Notes: generated from the letters alone by a model not told the origin. A stretch of 64,000 bases of DNA from Flavivirga amylovorans (GCF_030540875.1 NZ_JAUOEM010000003.1:698395-762394); one strand, 5' to 3'; shown: positions 21,251-30,478, counted from the stretch's first letter. Made by a program: numbers and translations.

Positions 21251-21313
21251 ATAATACATTTAAAAATCGTAGCCATCATTCGTAAATTATAATTCCTTTT
21301 TTATCTTCGCTCC

Positions 21314-22021
21314 ATGCAATTATTTTATAATCCAGACATCACAGACAGTACAACGCAATTTTCTTTTCCTAAAGATGAAAGTAAGCATATTGTAAAAGTA
21401 TTGCGTAAAAATGTTGGGGATGTATTACATATTACAAATGGTAAAGGATGGTTGTTTACTGCCGAAATCACCATACCGAATATTAATAAGTGCATCGCTA
21501 CCATTGTTTCAAAATCACTACAACCAAAAAGAGATTACAATTTACACTTAGTTGTAGCCCCTACAAAAATGAATGATCGCTATGAATGGTTTTTGGAAAA
21601 AGCTACTGAAATAGGTATTGATAGTATTACACCTATTGTTTGTGATCATAGTGAACGCAAAATCATTAAACCAGAACGTTTTGAGCGTATTTTACAATCG
21701 GCAATGAAACAGTCTCTAAATTGTTATTTACCAAAACTTAATGAGGCTACTACTTTTAAAAACTTTTTAAAGCAAGACTTTAATGGAGATTTGTTTATAG
21801 CGCACTGTGAAGAAACCGACAGAACATCTTTAAAAAAAGAACTAAAGCCAAAACAAGATATTACAATTTTAATTGGCCCTGAAGGCGACTTTTCTGTTAA
21901 CGAAATAGAACAAGCACTTCAAAACAATTTCGCTCCAGTAACTTTAGGAAACACTCGATTACGTACAGAAACAGCTGCCATAGTTGCTTGTCATTCGGTA
22001 GCTTTTATTAACCAGTTATAA
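21314..22021 (+). CDS. rsmE: 16S rRNA (uracil-1498-N3)-methyltransferase
   Basis: A 235-residue SPOUT-class methyltransferase that methylates U1498 of 16S rRNA using S-adenosylmethionine. The N-terminal PUA-like part is MQLFYNPDITDSTTQFSFPK with the conserved HIVKVLRKNVGD. SPOUT knot motifs are APTKMNDRYEWFLEKATEIG, CDHSERKIIKPERFERILQSAMKQS, ILIGPEGDFSVNEIEQA and TLGNTRLRTETAAIVACHSV. Both length and motifs fit RsmE. Its last bases overlap by 6 the end of the convergent DUF1223 gene. Confidence 0.95.
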   Translation: MQLFYNPDITDSTTQFSFPKDESKHIVKVLRKNVGDVLHITNGKGWLFTAEITIPNINKCIATIVSKSLQPKRDYNLHLVVAPTKMNDRYEWFLEKATEIGIDSITPIVCDHSERKIIKPERFERILQSAMKQSLNCYLPKLNEATTFKNFLKQDFNGDLFIAHCEETDRTSLKKELKPKQDITILIGPEGDFSVNEIEQALQNNFAPVTLGNTRLRTETAAIVACHSVAFINQL

Positions 22022-22744
22022 TCTTAGTTGGCTACCTCCAGTAATATCTAAATTTTCAGTTTGTATTAATGCAACAATTGATAAATCATCACTTTGAGTA
22101 ACTATACTCGGAATTACAACACTTAGTTTTCCTTCTTTCGAGTTTAAACTTAAGAACACTTCTTCTACAACAATATTAGAGTTTTTCAGTGTTCTATTTT
22201 TATTTTCTCCTCTCTTAATTGAAGTGATTCGTTCATTAATGACCAAAACGACTTGTAATGTTTTTTTATTAATAGTACCTTCTATTTTATAATCTAAAGA
22301 AATAGTATTATTATCTTTTTTAAGATTACTGAGTACCACCGTATTTGCCGATGTTTTTTCTAAATAGTCATTAAGTTTAGTGTTCATTATACCTCTATTA
22401 GAGCCAACAAAATGTTCCTTTCCATTTACAACAATCTGTGGTGTATAGATTGAACTGCTACTAAACTTCCTGCCATATGCACGCTGTTTGCTACTAAATG
22501 CTTTCTGACTAAAAGGATCGTTCCAACCAATATAATTCCAATAATCAACATGGTATGATAAAGCAACAACCTCACTATCTGAATATTTAGTTTTAACTTC
22601 ATTTAACAAATTATCAGCTGGCGGACAACTAGAACACCCTTGAGAAGTAAATAATTCCAAAACAACAAAAGGTTTAAATGTTTCCTCTTTTTCTGGTTGA
22701 AATAAAAATGATGATATAATTATAGTTAAAAGTATCTTTTGCAT
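22016..22744 (-). CDS. DUF1223 thioredoxin-fold protein
   Basis: From the ATG at 22744 the product has 242 residues (MQKILLTIIISSFLF signal peptide). The frame is open to 22849, but those 35 residues would overlap the divergent gene and bury the signal peptide, so I prefer the internal ATG. DUF1223 marks are VVLELFTSQGCSSCPPADNLL with a CSSCPPAD redox or metal motif, LSYHVDYWNYIGWNDPFSQKAF and YTPQIVVNGKEHFVGSNRG. The family is a secreted thioredoxin-like group of unknown biochemical function. The first Cys pair suggests thiol chemistry. Confidence 0.82.
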   Translation of the reverse strand: MQKILLTIIISSFLFQPEKEETFKPFVVLELFTSQGCSSCPPADNLLNEVKTKYSDSEVVALSYHVDYWNYIGWNDPFSQKAFSSKQRAYGRKFSSSSIYTPQIVVNGKEHFVGSNRGIMNTKLNDYLEKTSANTVVLSNLKKDNNTISLDYKIEGTINKKTLQVVLVINERITSIKRGENKNRTLKNSNIVVEEVFLSLNSKEGKLSVVIPSIVTQSDDLSIVALIQTENLDITGGSQLRL

Positions 22745-22756
22745 AGCAATTCTTTT

Positions 22757-22764
22757 TATTTTTG
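22757..22764 (+). promoter_or_regulatory. Probable -7 box of the DUF4159 gene
   Basis: TATTTTTG matches TAnnTTTG exactly. It ends 6 bases before an ATG (22770), so a transcript started from it would probably begin inside that codon. This favours the GTG at 22785 as the translation start of the downstream gene. Confidence 0.4.
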
Positions 22765-22784
22765 AATCTATGATACTTAGTTGT

Positions 22785-23441
22785 GTGAAAATCAAAAATC
22801 TTACAAAAATTATCGTCATTAGCATTTTCTTAATGACTGGTAACTGCATGGCTCAAGATTTAGCCATTTTAAAATACAAAGGTGGCGGCGATTGGTACGG
22901 CAATCCGACAGCATTACCTAATCTGATAGCTTTTTGTAACCAAAACATAAACACTAAAATAGCTCCTAAACCGCAAACTGTTGAAGTTGGAAGTACTGAT
23001 ATTTTTCAATATCCTTTATTACATATGACTGGACACGGTAATGTGTTTTTTAGTGAAACCGATGCCGAAAACTTAAGAAACTACCTAATATCTGGTGGAT
23101 TTCTACATATAGATGATAATTATGGTATGGAACCTTTTATAACCAAAGAGTTAAAAAAGGTGTTCCCTGATAAAGATTTAATAGAACTTTCTACTAGTCA
23201 CAAAATATTTAATGCACCTTATAAATTCCCACAAGGTTTACCAAAAATTCATGAACATGATGGGAAACGTCCGCAAGCTTTTGGTATTTTTCAAGAAGAT
23301 CGGTTAGTATTATTATTTACCTACGAAAGTGATTTAGGTGATGGCTGGGAAGACACAGAAGTGCATAACGATCCTGCCGACGTTAGAGAAAAAGCTCTTA
23401 AAATGGGGGCTAATATTGTTAAATATGCTTTTGAAAATTAA
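22785..23441 (+). CDS. DUF4159 domain protein, secreted
   Basis: About 218 residues from the GTG at 22785, which gives a clean signal peptide (KIKNLTKIIVISIFLMTGNC, cleavage near CMAQ). An ATG at 22770 in frame would add five residues, but it sits directly beside a -7 box. The mature part begins DLAILKYKGGGDWYGNPTALPNL and shows LLHMTGHGNVFFSETDAENLRNYLISGGFLHIDDNYGM, the DUF4159 core related to class I glutamine-amidotransferase-like folds. No catalytic Cys-His pair is evident. The function is unknown. Its neighbour downstream starts 6 bases after its stop. Confidence 0.8.
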   Translation: MKIKNLTKIIVISIFLMTGNCMAQDLAILKYKGGGDWYGNPTALPNLIAFCNQNINTKIAPKPQTVEVGSTDIFQYPLLHMTGHGNVFFSETDAENLRNYLISGGFLHIDDNYGMEPFITKELKKVFPDKDLIELSTSHKIFNAPYKFPQGLPKIHEHDGKRPQAFGIFQEDRLVLLFTYESDLGDGWEDTEVHNDPADVREKALKMGANIVKYAFEN

Positions 23442-23447
23442 ACTAAT

Positions 23448-23780
23448 ATGAAATTAAGTTATTACTGTAGTTCCTGTAAAAAAGAGAATTATTTAAAAAC
23501 ATCAGCACCTGATAGATATGCTTTTTTAATAGAATATGGTAAAAATGAGATTAATGAACGCTGTAAACATTGTGGAAACCACACAAAAAAAGATATAAAT
23601 AGATTACATGCTGAACCTAATAATATAATTATAGTTGGGGGAGTTATTCTTGCTATTATTATTACAGTTTTTTTATGGGATTTTGGTTTTGTTAGTACAT
23701 TAAGCGGAACTATTCCGATAGGAATCTGGGTGGATCAAAATAAAAAAACAAACTTGTTCAATAGGTCAAGAGTAAGATAA
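23448..23780 (+). CDS. Small zinc-binding membrane protein, unknown
   Basis: A 110-residue protein with two Cys pairs (CSSC at residues 7-10 and CKHC at 39-42) that could bind zinc. Two hydrophobic segments follow (IIIVGGVILAIIITVFLW and GFVSTLSGTIPIGIW), then a basic tail. It starts 6 bases after the DUF4159 gene and is probably co-transcribed. I do not recognise the family. It resembles, in layout only, the zinc-ribbon membrane protein at 1408-1911. Confidence 0.6.
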   Translation: MKLSYYCSSCKKENYLKTSAPDRYAFLIEYGKNEINERCKHCGNHTKKDINRLHAEPNNIIIVGGVILAIIITVFLWDFGFVSTLSGTIPIGIWVDQNKKTNLFNRSRVR

Positions 23781-23824
23781 TTAATTATTTATAAGGAGAA
23801 AATTTATTCAACACTTAAAAATAT

Positions 23825-23902
23825 TTCTCGCAAAGACGCGAAGACACAAAGAAAACTGTTACTGAACACTGAGACTGATAACTGCTACTGAATACTGTCA
23901 AC
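23825..23902. repeat. Dispersed intergenic repeats (CGCAAAGACGCGAAG and CAGT-rich copy 2)
   Basis: Two short repeats lie side by side between genes. TCTCGCAAAGACGCGAAGAC at 23827-23846 is a GACGC-type repeat of a kind often seen between bacterial genes. At 23854-23902 a CAGT-rich block occurs whose reverse complement closely matches 21221-21250. Neither encodes a protein. There is no regular repeat-spacer layout, so this is not a CRISPR array. Confidence 0.55.
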
Positions 23903-23909
23903 TAAAAAC

Positions 23910-24410
23910 ATGCAACTAACACATTATAATACAAACTTTTCACAACGCACTTTCCCTATTACTTTGGTTTGTGATAATGTAACAAATGCGCCAAATATTG
24001 GAAGTTTGTTTAGAATTTCTGATGCTTTTGGCATTGAAAAACTCATACTTTGTGGTGACCATATTCCGCTTGGACGAAAAATGACAAAAACGTCTAGAGC
24101 TACCGAAAAATCTGTTGATTATGACATTGTTCCATCGGCTTCAGAAATGGTTGAAACTCTAAAAAGCAATAACTATCAAATCATTTCATTAGAAATTACT
24201 GACATAAGCAAATCTATTCATGAATTTAAATTTTCTACAAAAAAACCTATTGCTTTGGTTATTGGTGATGAAAACTTTGGAGTATCTGATACCATTTTAA
24301 AAATGTCTGATGCTATTATTCATGTAAATATGTTTGGGCAAAATAGCAGCATGAATGTGGTACAAGCAACCAATATTGCTTTATATGAGATAACGAAGCA
24401 ATTATTATAA
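23910..24410 (+). CDS. TrmH/SpoU family RNA 2'-O-methyltransferase
   Basis: A 166-residue SPOUT protein that methylates ribose 2'-OH of tRNA or rRNA. Motifs are ITLVCDNVTNAPNIGSLFRISDAFGI (motif 1 with the conserved Asn and Arg), KTSRATEKSVDYD, KPIALVIGDENFGVSD (motif 2) and VNMFGQNSSMNVVQATNIALYEI (motif 3). It has no N-terminal substrate-binding domain, so it is a minimal TrmH/TrmL-like member. The target RNA cannot be told from the sequence. Confidence 0.9.
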   Translation: MQLTHYNTNFSQRTFPITLVCDNVTNAPNIGSLFRISDAFGIEKLILCGDHIPLGRKMTKTSRATEKSVDYDIVPSASEMVETLKSNNYQIISLEITDISKSIHEFKFSTKKPIALVIGDENFGVSDTILKMSDAIIHVNMFGQNSSMNVVQATNIALYEITKQLL

Positions 24411-24462
24411 ATCATATTAGATATAAAGCAGTGACTAAATAAAATTAATATGCGATTTCTCC

Positions 24463-24482
24463 CTTTGGTTCGAAATGACTAG
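24463..24482. repeat. Short dispersed repeat, copy 1
   Basis: A stretch reading GATTTCTCCCTTTGGTTCG followed by AAATGAC closely resembles GATTTCTCTCTGTGTTCG followed by AAATGAC near 63907-63932. Both lie outside genes. It looks like a fragment of a dispersed intergenic element. Confidence 0.4.
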
Positions 24483-24506
24483 ATTTACTATTCTAAATTA
24501 ATATAA

Positions 24507-25595
24507 TTGAATTCTAATACAATATCAAATGGTATTTTAAAAGCTTTAGCTATTATTTTAGGTATTGCTTTGGTACTATACTTTTTATATCAAATACAAT
24601 CGGTTATTGGTTATGTGGCAATAGCTGCGGTTATTTCATTAATAGGAAGACCAATCGTTCTGTTTTTAGAACATCGATTAAAATTCAGAAATACCATTGC
24701 TGTAATAGTATCTATGGTGATACTTTTAGGGTTGTTTTTAGGCTTAGTTGGTTTATTTATTCCTCTAGTTATAAAACAAGGACAGAATTTATCGCTATTA
24801 AACATTGATGAATTACAGGTTAATATTGAAAATTTATATGCAGAAATCATCACTTATTTCGATTTGCATCAAATAGATTTAGAGCAATCCTTTAAGGAGT
24901 CTAATCTTTTATCTAAAATAGATTATTCATTGATTCCAGACTTTTTAAACTCGGTAGTTAGTGGCTTGGGTAGCTTTAGTATTGGCTTATTTTCTGTACT
25001 TTTTATTTCCTTTTTCTTTTTAAAAGATAGCCGATTATTTGAAAATGGTCTCCTAACGTTTATACCAGACAATAAAGAATCGCGTTGGAAAAGTTCATCA
25101 ACAAAAATTAAAGATTTACTTTCCAGATATTTTGTCGGACTCATTTTCCAAATATTGATTCTATTTATTATCTACACAATCGGGCTACTTATAATTGGTG
25201 TTGAAAATGCTATTGTTATCGCATTTCTTTGCGCTTTATTAAACCTTATACCTTATGTAGGACCATTAGTTGGAGCTTTATTAATGATAACATTAACTAT
25301 GACAAGTAATCTTGGAGAGAGTTTTAGTGACGTTATTTTACCTAAAACATTCTGGGTATTTATTGTATTTGCTATTGGTCAGTTGGTTGATAATTTTGGT
25401 AGCCAGCCTATTATATTTTCAAAAAGCGTAAAATCACATCCCTTAGAAATATTTTTAGTGATTTTAATTACTGGTATATTATTCGGTGTTATTGGATTAA
25501 TTATCGCTGTTCCAGCATATACCGCTATAAAAGTAATTTTAAAGGAGTTTTTATCTGAAAACAAGATTGTAAAAAAACTCACTAAGAATTTATAA
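24507..25595 (+). CDS. AI-2E family transporter (TqsA/PerM-like permease)
   Basis: A 362-residue inner-membrane protein with about eight helices, starting with TTG at 24507 because no closer ATG fits the first helix. Family marks are IGYVAIAAVISLIGRPIVLFLE, the soluble central region around residues 95-150, LLNLIPYVGPLVGA (a conserved PYxGP) and VFAIGQLVDNFGSQPIIF near the C-terminus. Members export autoinducer-2, indole or ions; the cargo here is unknown. The downstream methyltransferase starts 10 bases after its stop. Confidence 0.88.
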   Translation: MNSNTISNGILKALAIILGIALVLYFLYQIQSVIGYVAIAAVISLIGRPIVLFLEHRLKFRNTIAVIVSMVILLGLFLGLVGLFIPLVIKQGQNLSLLNIDELQVNIENLYAEIITYFDLHQIDLEQSFKESNLLSKIDYSLIPDFLNSVVSGLGSFSIGLFSVLFISFFFLKDSRLFENGLLTFIPDNKESRWKSSSTKIKDLLSRYFVGLIFQILILFIIYTIGLLIIGVENAIVIAFLCALLNLIPYVGPLVGALLMITLTMTSNLGESFSDVILPKTFWVFIVFAIGQLVDNFGSQPIIFSKSVKSHPLEIFLVILITGILFGVIGLIIAVPAYTAIKVILKEFLSENKIVKKLTKNL

Positions 25596-25605
25596 TACGT
25601 TTTAT

Positions 25606-26787
25606 TTGAACACCTCTATTTTAAATACTGAAATACAAGCATTTATAACTACTCATTTAAATTCTGACATCACCTCATTACTACTCAAAGGCACTTCTTT
25701 TCCTCAAGTTAAAACTAATGATATTATAGAACAAATAGAGGCTAAAAAACGCTGCGAAAAGAAGTTACTAACCTGGTTTAAATGTAACAACATATATTAT
25801 CCAAATAAATTAAACATTGAGCAGACATCTTCCGAAATAACAGCTCAATATAAAGCTGGATTAATTGATGGTGAATCCATCATAGATTTAACAGGTGGCT
25901 TTGGAATAGATTGCTATTATTTTTCAAACGTATTTAAAACAGTAATGCATTGCGAAATCAATAAAAGCTTATCAGACATAGTTACTCATAATTACAAACA
26001 ATTAGGCGTAGATACTATTGAAACCAAAAACGTAGATGGTATTAGCTATTTAAAAACCTCAAATAAACAGTTTAATTGGGTTTATATTGATCCTTCCAGA
26101 AGACATGATAGTAAGGGCAAAGTCTTCTTTCTAAACGATTGTCTTCCTAATGTTCCAGAACATATCGATTTGTTATTTAATCATACAAAAAATATCATGA
26201 TTAAAACATCACCTTTATTGGATTTATCAATTGGTATCAATGAATTAAAGCATGTAAAAACAATTCATATTGTTGCTGTAAATAATGAAGTGAAAGAGCT
26301 CCTCTGGGTTTTAGAAAATGGTTTTGAAGGTGCTATAAATATAAATACAGTAAATATTAAAAAGGAGGCAAAAGAATCCTTTAATTTCTCAATAAAAACT
26401 GAAAAAGCTTCAGAATCAAAATACAGTCAACCACTCACCTATTTATACGAACCCAATAGTGCTATTTTAAAGGCTGGTGCTTTTCATACTATAAGTAATC
26501 AACTAAACGTTTATAAACTTCATAAACATTCACATTTGTATACTAGTAATTCCTTAATTGATTTTCCTGGCAGAGCTTTTAAGATAGAAAGCATAATGGC
26601 TTACAATAAAAAGGCGTTAAGAAAGCATGGAATTTCTAAAGCAAATATTACAACGCGTAATTTCCCTGAAACAGTTCAACAGATTCGGAAAAAATTCAAT
26701 ATTAAAGATGGTGGTAATATCTACTTGTTTTTTACTACTGACAAGGATGACAACAGAATTGTAATCGTTTCATATAAAACAGATTAA
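25606..26787 (+). CDS. THUMP-like class I SAM-dependent methyltransferase
   Basis: A 393-residue cytoplasmic protein with a TTG start. The central Rossmann methyltransferase shows motif I IIDLTGGFGIDCYYFS (near residue 88), motif II MHCEINKSL and motif IV WVYIDPSRRHDSKGKVFF (near 160). The N-terminal helical part and the C-terminal third (SHLYTSNSLIDFPGRAFKIE, NITTRNFPETVQQIRKKF) match the PG_1098/THUMP-like group in Bacteroidota. RNA modification is the likely role, with the target unknown. It is tightly linked to the AI-2E permease gene. Confidence 0.82.
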   Translation: MNTSILNTEIQAFITTHLNSDITSLLLKGTSFPQVKTNDIIEQIEAKKRCEKKLLTWFKCNNIYYPNKLNIEQTSSEITAQYKAGLIDGESIIDLTGGFGIDCYYFSNVFKTVMHCEINKSLSDIVTHNYKQLGVDTIETKNVDGISYLKTSNKQFNWVYIDPSRRHDSKGKVFFLNDCLPNVPEHIDLLFNHTKNIMIKTSPLLDLSIGINELKHVKTIHIVAVNNEVKELLWVLENGFEGAININTVNIKKEAKESFNFSIKTEKASESKYSQPLTYLYEPNSAILKAGAFHTISNQLNVYKLHKHSHLYTSNSLIDFPGRAFKIESIMAYNKKALRKHGISKANITTRNFPETVQQIRKKFNIKDGGNIYLFFTTDKDDNRIVIVSYKTD

Positions 26788-26835
26788 ATAAAAACACTCA
26801 ATATCTTTGTATTTAGATGTTTATTATAGAACTAA

Positions 26836-28950
26836 CTATTCAAGACATTTTAATTTATCAATAAAAAACTCTTTATAATCTATATCTGTAATATTATGGG
26901 AACCTTCTGTACCCTTTAATAATATTGATTTAATTGGATATTTTTTTAAATGTATAATTTGAGAATTAGAAAGGTTCCCTTTAAATAAAAACGCTCCGCA
27001 TTCCATGTTCCAGGTATGATAAAACGTTATCGTTTGATTATTTTCAAGTTTAACTCTTACTGACGAACGATTTTTAGAGAAATAACTAACACACCCTAAA
27101 TCTATTTTAGAGTTAAAAAAGATACTTACTTGTCTCCCATATTTGTATAATTCTATGGTTAAATCATCACTTATTGAATATGGATCTGTTCTTATATGCA
27201 TTTTTTTATAAAATTCATCATACATATTTATAGTATAATGACATATATTTCTATATTTTTCTCTTTCTGAATCTGTAGTATTATTTATTTCTTCTGTTGC
27301 CTGTTCTTCCTGAGGCTTAGCTTCATACTTAGCTTTAATAATTGAATCCTGGATTCTTACTTTTTCTCTTAATTCCGCTTCTCGCTTTCTAGCTTGTACT
27401 AATAACGCTTGCTGTTGTTTAGCATCATCTTTTGCTTTGATAATAGAATCCCGAACCCTTATTTCTTCCATTAATTCAGCTTCCCGTTTTCTGGCTTGTG
27501 CCAATAACTCTTGTTGGTGTTTGGCTTCTTCCTTAGCTTTATTAATGGAATCCTGAACACGCTGCTTTTCTTTTAATTCAGCTTCTCGCTTTCTAGCTTG
27601 TGCCAATAACTCTTGTTGGCGCTTGGCCTCTTCTTTGGCTTTATTAATGGAATCCTGAACGCGTTGCTTTTCTTTTAATTCAGCTTCTCGCTTTCTGGCT
27701 TGTGCCAATAACTCTTGTTGGCGCTTGGCTTCTTCCTTAACTTTATTAATGGAATCTTGAACGCGCTGCTTTTCTTTTAATTCGGCTTCTCGTTTTCTGG
27801 CTTGTACCAATAACTCTTGTTGGCGTTTGGCTTCTGCTTTTGCATTATTAATGGAATCTTGAATTCGCTGCTTTTCTTTTAATTCGGCTTCACGCTTTCT
27901 GGCTTGTGCTAATAACTCTTGTTGGTGTTTAGCTTCCTCCTTTGCTTTATTAATGGAATCCTGAACGCGTTGCTTTTCTTTTAACTCAGCTTCTAGCTTT
28001 CTGGCTTGTGCCAATAATTCTTCTTGTCGTTTAGCTTCTTCTTTGGCTTTATTAATGGAATCTTGAACGCGTTGCTTTTCTTTTAACTCAGCTTCTCGCT
28101 TTCTGGCTTGTACCAATAACTCTTGTTGGCGTTTGGCTTCTGCTTTTGCATTATTAATGGAGTCTTGAACGCGTTGCTTTTCTTTTAACTCAGCTTCTCG
28201 TTTTCTGGCTTGTGCCAATAATTCTTGTTGGCGTTTGGCTTCCTCCTTGGCTTTATTAATGGAATCCTGAACGCGCTGTTTTTCTTTTAATTCGGCTTCC
28301 CGTTTTCTAGCTTGTGACAATAACTCTTGTTGGCGCTTAGCTTCTGCTTTTGCCTTATTAATGGAGTCTTGAACTCGTAGTTTTTCTTTTAATTCAGCTT
28401 CACGTTTTCTTGCTTCTGCTAATAACTCTTGTTGGCGTTTAGCTTCTTCCTTAGTTTTATTAATAGAATCCTGAACGCGCTGTTTTTCTTTTAACTCAGC
28501 TTCACGTTTTCTTGCTTCTGCTAATAACTCTTGTTGGCGTTTGGCTTCTGCTTTTGCCTTTATAATAGAATCTTGTTTCTTCCTTTCTATTTCTTCCTTA
28601 TTAACTATAGCTTGTATTTTTTTCTTTCTATTTGCTTCTTCCTCAATGGCTTTATTCAATTCTTTTTGCTCATTAGCATAATATAAATCCATCATTTCTT
28701 CATTAACCTCTAAAAAATCAGAATTTACAAAACCTACCCATTCTTTATACCTTATTTTATAGATGTCCTTACCTAAATACTCAGTAACTATACATGATTC
28801 TCCCTCTTTAAATTGAGCTAGAGGCTGTGTAAACTCATTAAGTTTCTTATACATACTACCATCCTCAAAAAAAGTTGTAGAAATAGATACTTCTTGCGAA
28901 AAAGCATTACTTGATAATACAAGGCAAATAAGTAGAGAGAAAAATTTCAT
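26836..28950 (-). CDS. Secreted protein with about twelve 34-residue repeats
   Basis: A 704-residue protein with a signal peptide (MKFFSLLICLVLSSNAFSQ). A small SH3-like domain follows (residues about 20-82, with EGESCIVTEYLG and YKIRYKEWVGFVNSDFLEV). Then come about twelve tandem repeats of 34 residues (122-529) around KQRVQDSINKAKEEAKRQ and ELLAQARKREAELKE, with a decayed thirteenth. A unique C-terminal domain of about 135 residues starts at NICHYTINMYDEFY and contains four Cys. The repeats are highly charged and should form a long helix or coiled coil. The DNA repeats are nearly identical, so copy number may vary between strains. The protein is probably periplasmic or surface exposed. No partner is visible. 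Confidence 0.82.
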   Translation of the reverse strand: MKFFSLLICLVLSSNAFSQEVSISTTFFEDGSMYKKLNEFTQPLAQFKEGESCIVTEYLGKDIYKIRYKEWVGFVNSDFLEVNEEMMDLYYANEQKELNKAIEEEANRKKKIQAIVNKEEIERKKQDSIIKAKAEAKRQQELLAEARKREAELKEKQRVQDSINKTKEEAKRQQELLAEARKREAELKEKLRVQDSINKAKAEAKRQQELLSQARKREAELKEKQRVQDSINKAKEEAKRQQELLAQARKREAELKEKQRVQDSINNAKAEAKRQQELLVQARKREAELKEKQRVQDSINKAKEEAKRQEELLAQARKLEAELKEKQRVQDSINKAKEEAKHQQELLAQARKREAELKEKQRIQDSINNAKAEAKRQQELLVQARKREAELKEKQRVQDSINKVKEEAKRQQELLAQARKREAELKEKQRVQDSINKAKEEAKRQQELLAQARKREAELKEKQRVQDSINKAKEEAKHQQELLAQARKREAELMEEIRVRDSIIKAKDDAKQQQALLVQARKREAELREKVRIQDSIIKAKYEAKPQEEQATEEINNTTDSEREKYRNICHYTINMYDEFYKKMHIRTDPYSISDDLTIELYKYGRQVSIFFNSKIDLGCVSYFSKNRSSVRVKLENNQTITFYHTWNMECGAFLFKGNLSNSQIIHLKKYPIKSILLKGTEGSHNITDIDYKEFFIDKLKCLE
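27364..28587 (-). repeat. Tandem 102-bp repeat array inside the coiled-coil gene
   Basis: About twelve units of 102 bases encode the 34-residue repeats of the surrounding gene. The phrase TTAATGGAATCCTGAACGCG recurs at this spacing with few changes. Inner units are the most alike and the outer ones the most diverged, as expected from unequal crossing-over or slippage. Confidence 0.88.
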
Positions 28951-29132
28951 ATGGTCGATTGTAGAACATGTAAATATAATAACCTCCTATACTAATAACT
29001 AAGAAATACGACCTAATTAAAAAAAAGTCGAGGTTCAGTCATTTTTAACTGTTTTTACGTCTGATATGAATAATAAAGTCTATTTTAAAATGAGAAGAAA
29101 TCCTTTGAGAGGATCGTTAAGTGTAACTATGA

Positions 29133-30476
29133 TTAAAAAAACAGCGATAAAACGGAAGCACTTGCAAAACCTGTGATTGCCAGCAATGTAGTCATAACCG
29201 TCCAACTTTTAAAAGTTTGTTTTTCAGATAGTCCCAAATATTTACCAACCAACCAAAACCCGCTATCATTAACGTGAGACATGATACTAGCGCCTGAAGC
29301 TACTGCAATAACCAGTAATGCTTTTTGGGGATCAGAAATAGATTCAGCCAAAAGAGGTGCTGTAAGCCCTGCAGCTGTAATCATGGCTACGGTTGCAGAC
29401 CCTTGTAAAATACGAATTACAGCTGCCGATAGAAACGCAAATAGTAAGATACTTACGCCTTCATTTGCGAAATAATTAGCTAACATCTCACCTGCTCCTG
29501 TATTTACCAACATTTGCTTAAAAACACCTCCAGCACCTGTAATTAATATTATCATACCCGCTGGTGCCATGGATTTTGTACTAATATCCAGCAATGTATC
29601 TTTGGTATAACCTCTACGAATACCTAATAAATACCAAGCTATAAGATTTGCTATTATCAAAGCTGAAAAAGGATGTCCAATCATTCCCAGCCATCGCAAT
29701 ACATTTTCAGGAATTATATTTTCTCCGATAAGCGGACTGTTAATTACTGTATTCACAACAATTAATAAAATAGGAATTGAGATGATACTAATTATGGCTC
29801 CAACTGGCGGAGGGTTTTCAAGCTTTTTACCATCAGTATCCATTTGTAAACCAGACACATGAACTCTTTTTGAAATATATTTTCCAAAAAGCGGACCACA
29901 TAATATCGCCGTTGGTATTCCAGCAATAAATCCAAAAAAGATAACCCATCCTAAATCTGCCTTTAAAATATCAGCTACAGCAACCGGCCCCGGCGTAGGT
30001 GGGATAAAAGTATGTGTTATAGCCAATCCTGCCAACAAAGGAATTCCATAAAGTAATAAAGGTTTCCCCGTCCTTTTTTGTAGTGCATATATAATAGGAA
30101 CCAAAATAATGAAAGCAACTTCAAAAAATACTGGAATAGCAACAATAAAACCAGTTAACATTAATGCCCATGGTGCTCGTTTTTCTCCAAATTTAGCCAG
30201 TAAAAAAGTAGCTAAAGATTCAGCGCCTCCAGAGTGTTCTAAAATAGCGCCAAATATAGCACCCAGACCAACAACCATAGCTACAAATCCAAGTGTATTT
30301 GCCATACCATCTTGTAGTGTTTTAATAATTGCCAATGGTTCCATTCCTGACAAAACGCCCACAAGTATACTGGCTATTAATAACGCAATAAAAGCTTGTA
30401 TTTTAAATCGCAATATAAGTACTAGCAATACAACGACTCCTAATAATACGGATGTTAAAAGGGTGAAATCTATCAT
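29133..30476 (-). CDS. gntP: GntP family gluconate:H+ symporter
   Basis: A 447-residue inner-membrane permease with about 12 helices, starting MIDFTLLTSVLLGVVVLLVL at 30476. An ATG at 30488 would overlap the upstream gene and add four residues. Family marks are LQDGMANTLGFVAMVVGLGAIFGAILEHSGGAE, HTFIPPTPGPVAVA, ITGAGGVFKQMLVNTG, LQGSATVAMITAAGL and HVNDSGFWLVGKYLGLSEKQTFKSWTV. GntP proteins import gluconate or related sugar acids with protons. Its position 2 bases after the gluconokinase/6PGDH fusion supports gluconate. It is the last gene of the operon that starts at the esterase. Confidence 0.92.
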   Translation of the reverse strand: MIDFTLLTSVLLGVVVLLVLILRFKIQAFIALLIASILVGVLSGMEPLAIIKTLQDGMANTLGFVAMVVGLGAIFGAILEHSGGAESLATFLLAKFGEKRAPWALMLTGFIVAIPVFFEVAFIILVPIIYALQKRTGKPLLLYGIPLLAGLAITHTFIPPTPGPVAVADILKADLGWVIFFGFIAGIPTAILCGPLFGKYISKRVHVSGLQMDTDGKKLENPPPVGAIISIISIPILLIVVNTVINSPLIGENIIPENVLRWLGMIGHPFSALIIANLIAWYLLGIRRGYTKDTLLDISTKSMAPAGMIILITGAGGVFKQMLVNTGAGEMLANYFANEGVSILLFAFLSAAVIRILQGSATVAMITAAGLTAPLLAESISDPQKALLVIAVASGASIMSHVNDSGFWLVGKYLGLSEKQTFKSWTVMTTLLAITGFASASVLSLFF

Positions 30477-30478
30477 AA

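Noticed and set aside
22745..22849. Longer DUF1223 start at 22849
   Set aside because: It would overlap the divergent DUF4159 gene and its promoter and bury the signal peptide.
23825..23902. Possible CRISPR array
   Set aside because: The repeats are short, unequal and lie next to each other without spacers of constant length, and no cas gene is in the window.
29100..29114. Terminator after gntP (ATCCT...AGGAT)
   Set aside because: The stem is only five bases and the T run is interrupted; too weak to annotate.
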